Positions 36,614-45,605 of a stretch of 64,000 nucleotides of DNA are shown piece after piece. The notes beneath the pieces are model-generated. The model did no database searches and was not told the origin of the DNA. It saw only the letters and a program-made list of their open reading frames with translations. Source of the DNA: Belliella aquatica. GTDB lineage: Bacteria > Bacteroidota > Bacteroidia > Cytophagales > Cyclobacteriaceae. The DNA is taken from contig NZ_BMFD01000016.1 in NCBI RefSeq assembly GCF_014637795.1, positions 29,984-93,983 on the forward strand. The letters run 5' to 3'. The translations under genes were made by a program, and so were the position numbers. How positions within the stretch are numbered: the first letter of the stretch is position 1; every line of letters begins with the position of its first letter.

Positions 36614-38296
36614 TTAGCTTAATCTTACCTCTTCTACTGAGCATCCCGTGGCTATCATTGGGAATACATTGTCTTCTTTTTCCACAACCACTTCCAAGAA
36701 ATAGGGACCATCATGTAAAAACATGTCTGCCACTGCCTCACTCAGTCCATCTCTTACTGAAACTTTTGACGCTTTGATACTGTAAGCCTCTGCGAGTTTG
36801 ATAAAATCAGGATTATCCAGTTCTGTAAATGAATATCTTCTATCAAAGAACATCTGCTGCCACTGCCTTACCATCCCAAGAAAGTTATTATTCAAGAGCA
36901 CAACTTTTACAGGAGCTTTGGTCTGCATAATCGTCCCGAGTTCTTGGATAGTCATTTGGATTCCTCCATCTCCGACAACACAGATAACCTGACGACTATA
37001 ATCATACATTTGCGCACCAAGCGCAGCAGGAAGGGCAAAACCCATGGTTCCCAATCCACCAGATGTCACTTGGGTCTTGGAAGTTTTATAGTCAAAATAC
37101 CTCCAAGCGATCATTTGGTGTTGACCAACGTCTGTGACCAAAATAGCATCATCGGCTTTATATTGATTGATAAAACGAATCACTTCGCCCATCGTGAGCC
37201 CAACCTTGGTTGGAGAAAGATCATTAGCGATGACAGATTCCTTTTCTAGCAATTCCAATTCTTTGAATCTAGAAAGCCATTCATCATGGCTATTTATTTC
37301 AACTGCCTCGGTTAACATGGACAAACTCTGCTTACAGTCTCCCAAAACAGGAGCATCAGCAAATACATTTTTGTTGATTTCTGCAGGATCCAATTCTAAG
37401 TGGACAACTTTCGCCTGCTTTGCATAGCGCTTCAAATCCCCCGTCACACGATCATCAAATCGCATCCCAATAGCGATCAACACATCACAATGATTAGTTA
37501 GCATATTTGGAGCATAATTACCATGCATACCAAGCTTGCCTACATAAGAAGGGTGCTCTTCAGAAATCGCTCCCGAGCCCAATAAGGTGCAAGCTGCTGG
37601 TATCCCTGTTTTGTCTAAAAAAGCTTTTAACTCAGCCTCTGCTTTTCCAATCACGACACCTTGACCATATAAAACATAGGGTCTTTGTGCAGCTTTGATC
37701 AATTCAGCTGCTTTCTGAACCTCATCTTTTTTGATTTCAAAATAAGGTCTATAGGATCTAATACTTAGACAAGGCACATAATTAAACTCTCCAGCCTCAG
37801 TCTGTGCATTTTTTGTGATGTCAATCAAAACTGGCCCTGGACGACCTGATCTTGCGATATGAAAGCCTTTGGCAATTGCCGGTGCGATATCTTCAGCCCT
37901 TCTTACCTGAATATTCCACTTTGTCACAGGCATGGAAATACCAACTACATCAGTTTCCTGAAAAGCATCTGTTCCCAAAAGATGAGCAGCCACTTGGCCA
38001 GTGATACAAACCAATGGTGTACTGTCTATCATCGCATCAGCTAAGCCAGTAATAAGGTTAGTCGCTCCGGGACCAGAAGTTGCTAATGCTACTCCGACTT
38101 GACCAGAAACACGTGCATAACCTTGCGCCGCATGGATTGCTCCCTGCTCGTGACGTGTCAAAACGTGCCTGATCTGATCACTGTAATCATAAAGCGCATC
38201 ATAAACAGGCATGATGGCTCCACCAGGATAGCCAAATATGTGTTTGGCATTTTCCGCAATCAAAGATCTCACTACGATATCTGCTCCTCTTATCAT
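36614..38296 (-). CDS. ilvB: Acetolactate synthase large (catalytic) subunit
   Basis: This ThDP-dependent enzyme condenses pyruvate with pyruvate or 2-oxobutyrate. The 560-aa protein has the cofactor-activating Glu in TRHEQGAIHAAQGYAR, the FQETDVVGISMPVTKW block, the FAD/central domain (HGNYAPNMLTNHCDVLIAIGMRFDDRVTG), and the ThDP-Mg motif GDGGIQMTIQELGTIMQTKAPVKVVLLNNN. MVRQWQQMFFDRRYS matches the C-terminal active-site region of bacterial AHAS. It follows ilvD by 12 bp. Confidence 0.96.
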   Translation of the reverse strand: MIRGADIVVRSLIAENAKHIFGYPGGAIMPVYDALYDYSDQIRHVLTRHEQGAIHAAQGYARVSGQVGVALATSGPGATNLITGLADAMIDSTPLVCITGQVAAHLLGTDAFQETDVVGISMPVTKWNIQVRRAEDIAPAIAKGFHIARSGRPGPVLIDITKNAQTEAGEFNYVPCLSIRSYRPYFEIKKDEVQKAAELIKAAQRPYVLYGQGVVIGKAEAELKAFLDKTGIPAACTLLGSGAISEEHPSYVGKLGMHGNYAPNMLTNHCDVLIAIGMRFDDRVTGDLKRYAKQAKVVHLELDPAEINKNVFADAPVLGDCKQSLSMLTEAVEINSHDEWLSRFKELELLEKESVIANDLSPTKVGLTMGEVIRFINQYKADDAILVTDVGQHQMIAWRYFDYKTSKTQVTSGGLGTMGFALPAALGAQMYDYSRQVICVVGDGGIQMTIQELGTIMQTKAPVKVVLLNNNFLGMVRQWQQMFFDRRYSFTELDNPDFIKLAEAYSIKASKVSVRDGLSEAVADMFLHDGPYFLEVVVEKEDNVFPMIATGCSVEEVRLS

Positions 38297-38308
38297 GGTG
38301 TTAGGATT

Positions 38309-39988
38309 TTATTGTTTGTCAGTTACGCAACCTTCTGAAGCGGTGGAAACCAATAAATTGTATTTTTTTAATGTGCCTTGAAGCCCGCTGAGGTCTTTGT
38401 TTTTCCAAGTTTTTTTCCTTTCGGCAAATTCTTCCTCAGACACCTTACAGCTTAATTCCAAGGAATCAGCATCTATGGTGATCAAATCGCCATCTTTCAG
38501 TAATCCAATTGGACCTCCCAAATACGCTTCTGGGGTGACATGGCCGACGACAAAGCCGTGTGTTCCTCCAGAAAATCTACCGTCCGTAATCAAGGCTACG
38601 TCAGACCCAAGTCCTGCACCAATGATCATCGATGTGGGCTTGAGCATCTCAGGCATACCCGGACCACCTTTTGGACCAATGAATCTGATTACGATCACTT
38701 CTCCTTTTTGAACTTGCTTGTTTTTGATGGCTTCATTCGCATCCAACTCAGAATCAAAGCATCTTGCTGGACCTGTAAATGATTTGCCTTCCTTGCCAGA
38801 AATCTTGGCTACAGAACCCTCAGGTGCTAAATTTCCCTTCAAAACACACAAATGCCCTGAAGCTTTGAGTGGTTGTTCGATCGGATGGATGACATTGACC
38901 AAAGAAGGAACAACTGGATCAATATCTGCTAAATTCTCTGCGAGCGTTTTTCCAGTCACCGTCATGCAGTCTCCATGCAGAAGGCCATTGTTCAAAAAGT
39001 ATTTCATAAATGCAGGAAGGCCTCCTTGTTCGTAAAGATCTTCCATCAAAAATTTCCCTGATGGCTTGAAATCTCCAAGCAAAGGTGTTTCGTCATTGAT
39101 TTTCTTAAAATCATCCAGCGTAAAATCAATCCCAGCAGTTTTCGCGATTGCCAAGAGGTGTAAGGTTGCATTTGTACTCCCACCCAAAGCAATGACAACC
39201 CTTACTGCATTCTCAAGGCTTTTTCGGGTGACAATATCTTTTGGAGTGATGTTTTTTTCTAAAAGTATCTTGATGTATTTCGATGCCTCTTTGCATTCAT
39301 TCAGTTTTTCTGGGCTATCCGCAGGGCTAGAAGAGGAATAGGGCAAAGACATTCCCATGGCTTCAATAGCCGAAGACATGGTATTGGCAGTGTACATACC
39401 ACCACAAGCACCCGCACCTGGGCAGGCATTTTGAATAACTCCTTGATAGTCGACATCATTCATTTCTCCTTTGACACGTTTGCCATAGGCTTCAAAAGCA
39501 GAAACGATATTTAATTTTTCTCCTTTGTAATTCCCTGATCGGATTGTGCCTCCATAGACCATAATGGAGGGCCGATCGATGCGTAGCATGCCCATGACAG
39601 CACCCGGCATATTCTTATCACAACCTGCCACGGCAATACATGCGTCAAAAGAGTGGCCTAGTATAAAAGACTCGATGGAATCTGCAATGATCTCACGAGA
39701 AACCAAAGAATAGCGCATTCCTGCAGTACCCATGGAGATACCGTCAGATATCCCGATGGTATTAAAAACCAAACCGGTCAGACCATCTGCCTTGGTGGCA
39801 TCTTTGATCAGACCGGCGAAGTCATTGAGGTGCATATTGCAGGGATTACTTTCGTATCCGCAACTGGCAACACCCACGAAGGGTTGATTCATTTGTTTAT
39901 CAGTCATTCCTGTGGCATACAACATGGCCTTTCCTGCTGGATGCTCTTCATTTTGGCTGATTTCCCAACTGTATTTCTTCAAACTCAT
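38309..39988 (-). CDS. ilvD: Dihydroxy-acid dehydratase
   Basis: IlvD dehydrates dihydroxy acids to the 2-keto acids that precede valine/leucine and isoleucine. The 559-aa protein has Fe-S cluster cysteines in [14 protein letters not shown] and the [20 protein letters not shown] block, plus [19 protein letters not shown] near the C-terminus. It is the first structural gene of the locus. The attenuator terminator lies 33 bp upstream of its start, so its transcription depends on read-through. Confidence 0.96.
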   Translation of the reverse strand: MSLKKYSWEISQNEEHPAGKAMLYATGMTDKQMNQPFVGVASCGYESNPCNMHLNDFAGLIKDATKADGLTGLVFNTIGISDGISMGTAGMRYSLVSREIIADSIESFILGHSFDACIAVAGCDKNMPGAVMGMLRIDRPSIMVYGGTIRSGNYKGEKLNIVSAFEAYGKRVKGEMNDVDYQGVIQNACPGAGACGGMYTANTMSSAIEAMGMSLPYSSSSPADSPEKLNECKEASKYIKILLEKNITPKDIVTRKSLENAVRVVIALGGSTNATLHLLAIAKTAGIDFTLDDFKKINDETPLLGDFKPSGKFLMEDLYEQGGLPAFMKYFLNNGLLHGDCMTVTGKTLAENLADIDPVVPSLVNVIHPIEQPLKASGHLCVLKGNLAPEGSVAKISGKEGKSFTGPARCFDSELDANEAIKNKQVQKGEVIVIRFIGPKGGPGMPEMLKPTSMIIGAGLGSDVALITDGRFSGGTHGFVVGHVTPEAYLGGPIGLLKDGDLITIDADSLELSCKVSEEEFAERKKTWKNKDLSGLQGTLKKYNLLVSTASEGCVTDKQ

Positions 39989-40024
39989 GGTTCAATAGGT
40001 TTATTTGATAGGCTTGTATAAAAA

Positions 40025-40050
40025 AAGTGCCTCACTTGTATGAGGCACTT
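40025..40050 (-). terminator. Attenuator terminator hairpin
   Basis: On the minus strand AAGTGCCTCA (40050-40041) pairs perfectly with TGAGGCACTT (40034-40025) around TACAAG. A run of T residues ends at 40020, typical of intrinsic termination. It lies between the leader peptide and ilvD. Confidence 0.9.
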
Positions 40051-40088
40051 AGATTTATATGGTTGTTTAATTTATATAGTCTAGCGCC

Positions 40089-40145
40089 TCATTGTTTTCC
40101 AATGATGAGAATAATAAATCCAATAAGGCTGACTAATCGTGGCAT
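40089..40145 (-). CDS. ilv-leu operon leader peptide
   Basis: This 18-codon ORF, too short for usual gene finders, reads MPRLVSLIGFIILIIGKQ. Nine of its residues are branched-chain (L4, V5, L7, I8, I11, I12, L13, I14, I15), exactly the amino acids whose synthesis genes follow. The cluster of Ile/Leu codons at 11-15 ends 9 bp before the stop codon. It should act as a sensor of charged Ile, Leu and Val tRNAs, not as a functional protein. The TGA stop is the first part of the antiterminator segment. Confidence 0.87.
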   Translation of the reverse strand: MPRLVSLIGFIILIIGKQ

Positions 40146-40180
40146 GTGATAATATTTCTTTATGTTATAAATCAACGATA

Positions 40181-40212
40181 CAATATTAAACCTCAATTTC
40201 CACAGATACAAT
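40181..40212 (-). promoter_or_regulatory. Possible promoter of the ilv-leu leader
   Basis: On the minus strand TAATATTG (40188-40181) is one base from the TAnnTTTG consensus, with ATTG (40212-40209) 20 bp before it. Transcription would start about 30 bp before the leader ATG. The rest of the gap to ispE (40213-40562) is AT-rich with no coding signal. Confidence 0.35.
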
Positions 40213-40562
40213 ATTTTAATTGTTTTTTTATTATTAAGACAATCTTTTGAATCTGCCATTATTTATTTTATAAAAATATAAGCAATGCTTTTTATATTAT
40301 ATCAAAATTAAATTTTCAAAAAATGAATATAATTTAAAATTTTTGAAATAAAGCTTCGAATTTCATTAATGTTAATAAATGATTATTTTTATTGATTTTT
40401 TTATAACAAAAAAAATTACTATTAACTGAATACACAACAAAACCCGTAATTTTTTAGAAAGAATAAAAGGGTGATTTCAAAACTTTGTTTCGATTAGATT
40501 AAAAAAACAAATGAATTTTTAAGAATGAGTTAATTTTGATCAGGAATTTTTAATTTCGGCAC

Positions 40563-41369
40563 ATGATCAGTTTTCCAAACGCAAAAATCAACCTTGGCCT
40601 CCATATTACAGCCAAAAGAAAAGACGGGTATCACGATATCGAGACTTGTATGGTTCCGATTCCACTTTATGATGCCTTGGAAATGATTTTGGATAAGAAA
40701 ACTACTTTTACGAACACAGGATTGGAAATCCCTGGTTCTGAAAAAGACAACCTTATCCTCAAAGCACTAAAACTCCTGAGAAAGGATTTTAATGAATTAC
40801 CGCATTTAAATATCCACCTGCATAAAAACATCCCAATGGGTGCAGGTCTGGGAGGAGGTTCTGCTGATGCTGCTTTTGCTTTGAGCATGATGAACAATCT
40901 TTTTGATCTGTTGCTAGAAGATTGGTTTTTGGAAGACTATGCGGCGCAGTTGGGGAGTGATTGTCCATTTTTTATAGAAAATACACCTAAAATAGCTACG
41001 GGTAGAGGCGAAATCTTGGAACCTGTCGAGGTGGACCTTTCAGGAAAACACCTCCTCTTGATCAATCCTAATATTCATATCGGAACCAAAGAAGCTTATG
41101 CTGGAGTAGCTCCAAAAGCTTCCTCCATTATTTTAAAAGAAGTACTTGCAGACCGAAGTCGATGGAAGGATGAATTGGTTAATGATTTTGAAGCAAGCAT
41201 CTTCCCTCGCTACCCAGAAATAGCTTCGATCAAATCACACCTGTATGAAATGGGTGCATTTTATGCTGCGATGTCAGGGTCAGGCTCAACTGTGTTTGGA
41301 TTGTTTCACGAAAAGCCTGAAAAGGGAAATTGGAAGGAAGGTTATTTTGTGTTTGAGGGAGAGATGTAG
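40563..41369 (+). CDS. ispE: 4-(cytidine 5'-diphospho)-2-C-methyl-D-erythritol kinase
   Basis: IspE phosphorylates CDP-methylerythritol in the MEP isoprenoid pathway. The 268-aa GHMP kinase begins with FPNAKINLGLHITAKRKDGYHDIET, has the ATP-binding glycine loop PMGAGLGGGSADAAF, the GSDCPFF motif, and a C-terminal MSGSGSTVFGLF. All three GHMP motifs are intact. A TAATTTTG at 40531-40538 matches the -7 consensus and is well placed for its promoter. Confidence 0.95.
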   Translation: MISFPNAKINLGLHITAKRKDGYHDIETCMVPIPLYDALEMILDKKTTFTNTGLEIPGSEKDNLILKALKLLRKDFNELPHLNIHLHKNIPMGAGLGGGSADAAFALSMMNNLFDLLLEDWFLEDYAAQLGSDCPFFIENTPKIATGRGEILEPVEVDLSGKHLLLINPNIHIGTKEAYAGVAPKASSIILKEVLADRSRWKDELVNDFEASIFPRYPEIASIKSHLYEMGAFYAAMSGSGSTVFGLFHEKPEKGNWKEGYFVFEGEM

Positions 41370-41376
41370 AAAAGTT

Positions 41377-41449
41377 CATAAATCATTTATGACAGATCTA
41401 TATTTACATTTCATAAATATGTTTTGTATTTTTACTTCAAATGTAAAAA
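41377..41449 (+). promoter_or_regulatory. Inverted repeats upstream of the RHH-mazF pair
   Basis: Two inverted repeats lie between ispE and the antitoxin: CATAAAT-C-ATTTATG (41377-41391) and TTTTTAC (41429-41435) paired with GTAAAAA (41443-41449). The second ends one base before the antitoxin ATG. Autoregulation by the RHH-MazF complex is inferred from position. Confidence 0.4.
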
Positions 41450-41450
41450 T

Positions 41451-41693
41451 ATGACAACTTTCACCAGCTCACTTCCAAATGACTTATTGGAAATGCTCGA
41501 TGAGCATGCCAAGAAATTAGAAATCCCTAAAAACAAGCTAATTGAAAAAGCCTTGAGATTATACCTTGAGCATCTTAAAAGAGCTGCATATGTAAAATCA
41601 TATAGTCAAGCCAAAGAAGACAAGGACATGATCGATTTGGCAGAAGAAGGGATGGTGGAATATTTCAAGCAGATAGAAGATGAAACAAGGTGA
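41451..41693 (+). CDS. Ribbon-helix-helix antitoxin
   Basis: The 80-aa protein has an N-terminal ribbon-helix-helix: TTFTSSLPNDLLEMLDEHAKKLEIPKN, then the second helix KLIEKALRLYLEHLKR. The acidic C-terminal tail (KEDKDMIDLAEEGMVEYFKQIEDE) should neutralise MazF. I start at the ATG at 41451; upstream residues in the open frame overlap the putative operator. Its end overlaps mazF by 14 bp, the usual antitoxin-first order. Confidence 0.86.
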   Translation: MTTFTSSLPNDLLEMLDEHAKKLEIPKNKLIEKALRLYLEHLKRAAYVKSYSQAKEDKDMIDLAEEGMVEYFKQIEDETR

Positions 41694-42012
41694 AATCTGG
41701 TATGCTGATCTGAATCCAAGCAAAGGTTCCGAACAAGCTGGATTCCGTCCGGTGGTCATTATCAGTGGAAACTTGCTCAACAAACACCTCAAAGTAGTCA
41801 TTACAGTTCCTTTGACTTCCAAAATCAAAAATTATCAAGGCAATCCAATTTTAATCCCTGACACTGCCAACAACCTGATGGAAATATCTGAAATGATGGT
41901 GTTTCATATTCGCTCCATTTCAAAAGAACGCTTGGTAGAAAAAATAGGGAGAATTTCCGACAAGGAACTTCAAATGGCTTTGACAACTCTGGGGGATATT
42001 ACAACGCTATAA
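41680..42012 (+). CDS. mazF: MazF/PemK family mRNA interferase toxin
   Basis: The 110-aa toxin has the diagnostic start (KQGEIWYADLNPSKGSEQAGFRPVVIIS), the conserved Arg in GFRPV, and VITVPLTSKIKNYQGNP with the Thr/Ser used in catalysis. The C-terminal VFHIRSISKERLVEKIGRISDKEL completes the fold. It should cut mRNA at short sequence motifs. It is coupled to the RHH antitoxin by overlap. Length is normal and no frameshift is seen. Confidence 0.93.
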   Translation: MKQGEIWYADLNPSKGSEQAGFRPVVIISGNLLNKHLKVVITVPLTSKIKNYQGNPILIPDTANNLMEISEMMVFHIRSISKERLVEKIGRISDKELQMALTTLGDITTL

Positions 42013-42342
42013 GTACCTCGGAACTTTCTGTAATTCACATTTTATAATTTATTGAAGATAAATTGGCTTTAATATAACCTATTTAAAAAACGAATATCGT
42101 CAAGAAAATGAAACTTATCATTTAGACATCCTACCTTTAAGGAGACTTTTTAGTAAATGATTCTAGATTGAATATCATAGAAACTCGCTTTAGTCTTAAT
42201 GATCACGAAAGGCTCTAAATCCTAGAGAAAAATTCAACTTCACCCCTCAAACTCTATTTGATTTTTCAATCTGTGAAAATTAGGTCAATCCCGATTATCG
42301 GGACAGGTTCGGTGTCATCTGCATCCTATCCTAATTTTTAAT
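42013..42342. repeat. Gene-free stretch with TCCCGA palindrome
   Basis: There is no coding signal. The palindrome TCCCGATTATCGGGA (42289-42303) followed by CAGGTTC belongs to the same family as 31385-31399 and 23168-23182. The rest is AT-rich sequence between convergent mazF and EamA genes. Confidence 0.5.
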
Positions 42343-43263
42343 TCAAACCCCCAAAACCCTTTTCGCTTGCCTCCTCCTATTGAAATAATTGAAAACTGGA
42401 TAGAGCAACACGGAAATCAAAATAATCAATGTTCCCAGATAAAACCCTGGAGTCATCTGCTCCTTTTCTCCAAAAATCAAAACTGCTAGCACAATGCCAT
42501 AAACAGGCTCTAGGTTTACGGTAAGGTTAATGGCGAAAGCTGTCAATCGACGCATCAATTCTACAGAAACTGAAAAAGCATAAACTGTACAAACACCACC
42601 CAAAAGAAACAGCCAAAACCAATCCCAACCTTGTGGAATCAGTTGTAACCCTGCTCCTTCTGTGAAAAAAGCTGCATAAAATGGCATAAATAAAACCGAA
42701 AATATACAAGCTCCCAGCATTTCATAAAAGGTCAATACATAAGGTGAATGTCTTTTGGTCAACCTGCCATTGATGACAGTAAAAATTGCTGCAATCAAAG
42801 CCGAAGCCACTGCCATAGTCAAACCCAGCCAATAGCCTCCCTCAAAGCTGAAAACTACATAAAGCCCAGATATCACCATCAAGCCAAGTAGAATTTCGAA
42901 CCATTTTACTTTTGATTTATTGACCATTGGTTCGATAAGTGCTGTCCACAGCGAGGTAGTTGCCATGCCTGCAAGACATACCGAAGCGGTCGAAACCCGA
43001 GCAGCCCAGAAAAACAAAATCCAATGCAAGCTGATCAAAAAGCCTGTTCCGATGACTTTAGCAAGTTCTTGATTGGAGAGTTTGATTTTTTGCTTTTTCA
43101 CTAAAAAAACCAAGCCTAGAAACCCACTTGCCAGCAAAGTTCTGTAAAAGACGATTTCAACTGAAGGAATACTTATCAGCAATCCCAAAATGGCAGTAAA
43201 CCCCCAAATCACCACGATGAAATGAAGCATCAAATAATCCTTGATCGTAGAGTTCTGAAGCAT
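42343..43263 (-). CDS. EamA/DMT family permease
   Basis: This 306-aa inner-membrane protein has about ten hydrophobic helices arranged as two EamA repeats. The first has LHFIVVIWGFTAILG and the SLHWILFFWAARVSTASVCLAG block. The second has MAVASALIAAIFTVINGRLTKR and the family-typical LEPVYGIVLAVLIFGEK. DMT proteins export amino acids, nucleotides or drugs; the substrate cannot be read from sequence. It starts 2 bp after the LptF/G gene ends, so both may share a transcript with tgt. Confidence 0.87.
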   Translation of the reverse strand: MLQNSTIKDYLMLHFIVVIWGFTAILGLLISIPSVEIVFYRTLLASGFLGLVFLVKKQKIKLSNQELAKVIGTGFLISLHWILFFWAARVSTASVCLAGMATTSLWTALIEPMVNKSKVKWFEILLGLMVISGLYVVFSFEGGYWLGLTMAVASALIAAIFTVINGRLTKRHSPYVLTFYEMLGACIFSVLFMPFYAAFFTEGAGLQLIPQGWDWFWLFLLGGVCTVYAFSVSVELMRRLTAFAINLTVNLEPVYGIVLAVLIFGEKEQMTPGFYLGTLIILISVLLYPVFNYFNRRRQAKRVLGV

Positions 43264-43265
43264 AA

Positions 43266-44339
43266 TTATCTAGGCACTGTTTTGTACAACACCAAACCCG
43301 TGACAGCAAATACTAGATTGGGTAACCATATAGCAAACAAAGGATAGGTCGTCCCTGCTTCTGCAAAAGTCCTGGAAAGGAGAAACAAAATGATATAAAC
43401 AAAAGCCAACAAAAAGCCCAAAGCAATCTGAAAACCAGAGCCACCTCTAGTTTTTTTGGAGGAAACAATCACGCCGATAAATGTTAGGATAATCGCTGCA
43501 AAAGGTGACATATACCGCACATAGCGCTCGATTTTATAATAATTCACATTGTCAGCACCCCTATCTTCTAGGACTTGGATTTGCTTAGACAGCTCAGGGA
43601 GTTTTAAGGTTTCATGATGATTGGAAGGCAGATCGAAATCATCTGGTGTGATAGAAAGTAAGGTATCTAAATTATCTCCTTTGGTATATGTCTCTCCTCT
43701 TTCATTTAATACCCTTAAATTCCAGTTTCTGGCACTCCAAGAGTTGATGGCGGTATCCCAAACAATCCTATCCGCAGAGAACTTAGCAACCAACTCTCCA
43801 TCTCTGATTTGTTCCAAGGTGAAACTATAGCCCATATTCCCCACAGGGTAATACCTAGAAATATATGCATAGACATCAGGGGCTACTTTGATATGGATAT
43901 TGGATTCGTTGTAAAATTTGGTCTCTTCGAGATACTGAGTTTTGAACTCAGTCACTCCTGCTGTCGCCACAGGCAAAACCCATCCATTCAATAAAAAAGA
44001 GGCTGCACCAATCATCGCTGCTCCTACAAAAAAAGGAATCAACATGCGGACAAAACTGGTTCCTGAGCTCAAAATTGCAATTATCTCTGTCCTTCCTGCC
44101 ATTTTGGAAGTGATGAAAATAACAGAGATAAATACGGTTATCGGAGTTAGTAAATTATTCAAGTACAAGCCATAATTAGCCATATACTTGAGGATTTGGA
44201 CTGCAGGTACTTTATTTCGGATAAAGGCATCATTCTTTTCTGTAAAATCCAGAACAAGCACAATAAGGATCAACATCAAAACCACAAAAAAGTAGGTCTT
44301 GAGAAAATCCTTAATGATAAGTTTATCCAATATTTTCAT
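43266..44339 (-). CDS. LptF/LptG family permease
   Basis: The 357-aa protein belongs to the YjgP/YjgQ family, the membrane subunits of the ABC transporter that extracts lipopolysaccharide from the inner membrane. It has two N-terminal helices (MKILDKLIIKDFLKTYFFVVL), a coupling region (FITSKMAGRTEIIAILSSGTS), a periplasmic beta-jellyroll (about 125-270) and C-terminal helices (MSPFAAIILTFIGVIVSSKKTRGGSG). Sequence does not let me choose between F and G. It begins 1 bp after tgt ends. The OstA-like protein at 14.4-16.0 kb should work in the same route. Confidence 0.88.
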   Translation of the reverse strand: MKILDKLIIKDFLKTYFFVVLMLILIVLVLDFTEKNDAFIRNKVPAVQILKYMANYGLYLNNLLTPITVFISVIFITSKMAGRTEIIAILSSGTSFVRMLIPFFVGAAMIGAASFLLNGWVLPVATAGVTEFKTQYLEETKFYNESNIHIKVAPDVYAYISRYYPVGNMGYSFTLEQIRDGELVAKFSADRIVWDTAINSWSARNWNLRVLNERGETYTKGDNLDTLLSITPDDFDLPSNHHETLKLPELSKQIQVLEDRGADNVNYYKIERYVRYMSPFAAIILTFIGVIVSSKKTRGGSGFQIALGFLLAFVYIILFLLSRTFAEAGTTYPLFAIWLPNLVFAVTGLVLYKTVPR

Positions 44340-44340
44340 A

Positions 44341-45471
44341 TTACAATCTTGTGCTGACTTTTTTGACCATTTGATCTTTCCACGAGGAGAATTCTCCTGA
44401 TTTGATTTTCTCCCTCGCCTGTCCTACCAGCCAAAGGTAAAATGCTAAGTTATGAATACTTGCTATCTGCGCACCAAGTATTTCTTTGGAAATCGTCAAA
44501 TGTCTCAAATAGGCTTTGGAATAAAAACTACTAACGTAAGAATTGATCGCAGGGTCTATCGAACTGAAATCTTCTTTCCATTTTTCGTTTTTGATATTGA
44601 TAATCCCTTCTGAAGTGAAGAGCATTCCATTTCTGGCATTCCGCGTTGGCATCACACAGTCAAACATATCCACGCCAAGTGCGATACACTCCAGAATATT
44701 AGCAGGAGTACCTACACCCATCAAGTATCGAGGCTTATCTCCCGGCAAGATATCCGTGACCATTTCGGTCATTTCGTACATCATCTCTGCAGGTTCTCCG
44801 ACTGAAAGTCCACCGATGGCATTCCCTTCCCGATCACAGGAAGCAATAAATTCAGCAGATTGTTTCCTCAAATCTTTATAAACTGAACCTTGAACAATTG
44901 GAAATAAGGTTTGGCTGTAGCCATATTTCCCTTCTGTACTATCAAATCGCTCAATGCAACGCTTTAACCAACGGTGAGTCATGTCCATGGATTTTCTTGC
45001 ATACTCAAACTCACATGGATAAGGCGTACACTCGTCAAAAGCCATGATGATATCTGCCCCAATGCTACGTTGGATATCCATAACACCTTCAGGAGAAAAA
45101 ATATGTTTTGATCCGTCTATATGGGATTTGAAAACGACCCCTTCTTCGGTGATTTTCCTTGTTCCGGCTAAAGAAAAAACCTGATATCCTCCACTGTCTG
45201 TTAAGATGGGTTTTTCCCAGCCATTGAATTTATGAAGTCCTCCTGCTTTCTCCAGCACACCCAGTCCCGGTCTCAAGTACAAATGATAAGTATTTCCCAA
45301 AATAATCTGAGCTTTGATATCATAGGTCAACTCACGCTGATGTACGGCTTTCACCGAACCCGCTGTACCGACAGGCATAAAAATAGGAGTTTCTATATCT
45401 CCATGATCAGTTTTGAGTAGTCCTGCCCTCGCTTTACTTTGAGGATCTGTATGTTGTAAGGTAAACTTCAT
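44341..45471 (-). CDS. tgt: Queuine tRNA-ribosyltransferase
   Basis: Tgt exchanges guanine 34 for preQ1 in tRNAs with GUN anticodons. The 376-aa TIM barrel has ILTDSGGYQVFSL, MAFDECTPYP, GGLSVGEP, and the nucleophile region VDMFDCVMPTRNARNG. The zinc site is unusual: where E. coli has three cysteines after the DP motif, this protein has I309, S311 and S314, while the histidine of SIHNLAFY (H340) is kept. I recall similar loss in other Bacteroidota. The gene leads a tight three-gene run with LptF/G and EamA. Confidence 0.94.
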   Translation of the reverse strand: MKFTLQHTDPQSKARAGLLKTDHGDIETPIFMPVGTAGSVKAVHQRELTYDIKAQIILGNTYHLYLRPGLGVLEKAGGLHKFNGWEKPILTDSGGYQVFSLAGTRKITEEGVVFKSHIDGSKHIFSPEGVMDIQRSIGADIIMAFDECTPYPCEFEYARKSMDMTHRWLKRCIERFDSTEGKYGYSQTLFPIVQGSVYKDLRKQSAEFIASCDREGNAIGGLSVGEPAEMMYEMTEMVTDILPGDKPRYLMGVGTPANILECIALGVDMFDCVMPTRNARNGMLFTSEGIINIKNEKWKEDFSSIDPAINSYVSSFYSKAYLRHLTISKEILGAQIASIHNLAFYLWLVGQAREKIKSGEFSSWKDQMVKKVSTRL

Positions 45472-45559
45472 ATATTTTTTTTAAGAAGCCTAGCAATAAT
45501 TTAGGCATTGCTGGCACTTAATGATAAATTCAAGCACAAAAATATAAGCTTATTCTTAA

Positions 45560-45587
45560 TTGAATGCTGAATTTGCTTTTATATTTG
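45560..45587 (+). promoter_or_regulatory. Probable promoter of the glycosyltransferase gene
   Basis: TTG (45560-45562) is followed after 17 bp by TATATTTG (45580-45587), which matches TAnnTTTG fully. It lies 18 bp before the ATG at 45606. Spacing is slightly shorter than the consensus 19. Confidence 0.5.
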
Positions 45588-45605
45588 CCTGTTAAATAAT
45601 CTGGA

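Larger units (their letters stand above)
40021..40145 (-). promoter_or_regulatory. ilv-leu transcription attenuator
   Basis: The ilvD leader reads, in order: leader peptide ORF (40145-40089), antiterminator segment TGAGGCGCT (40091-40083) that begins with the leader stop codon, and terminator hairpin (40050-40025) with T-run. The antiterminator segment can pair with AGTGCCTCA, the 5' arm of the terminator (nine pairs, one G-U; three more after a bulged A). A ribosome stalled at the upstream Ile codons would leave it free and allow read-through. A ribosome at the stop codon would cover it and allow termination. Confidence 0.85.
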
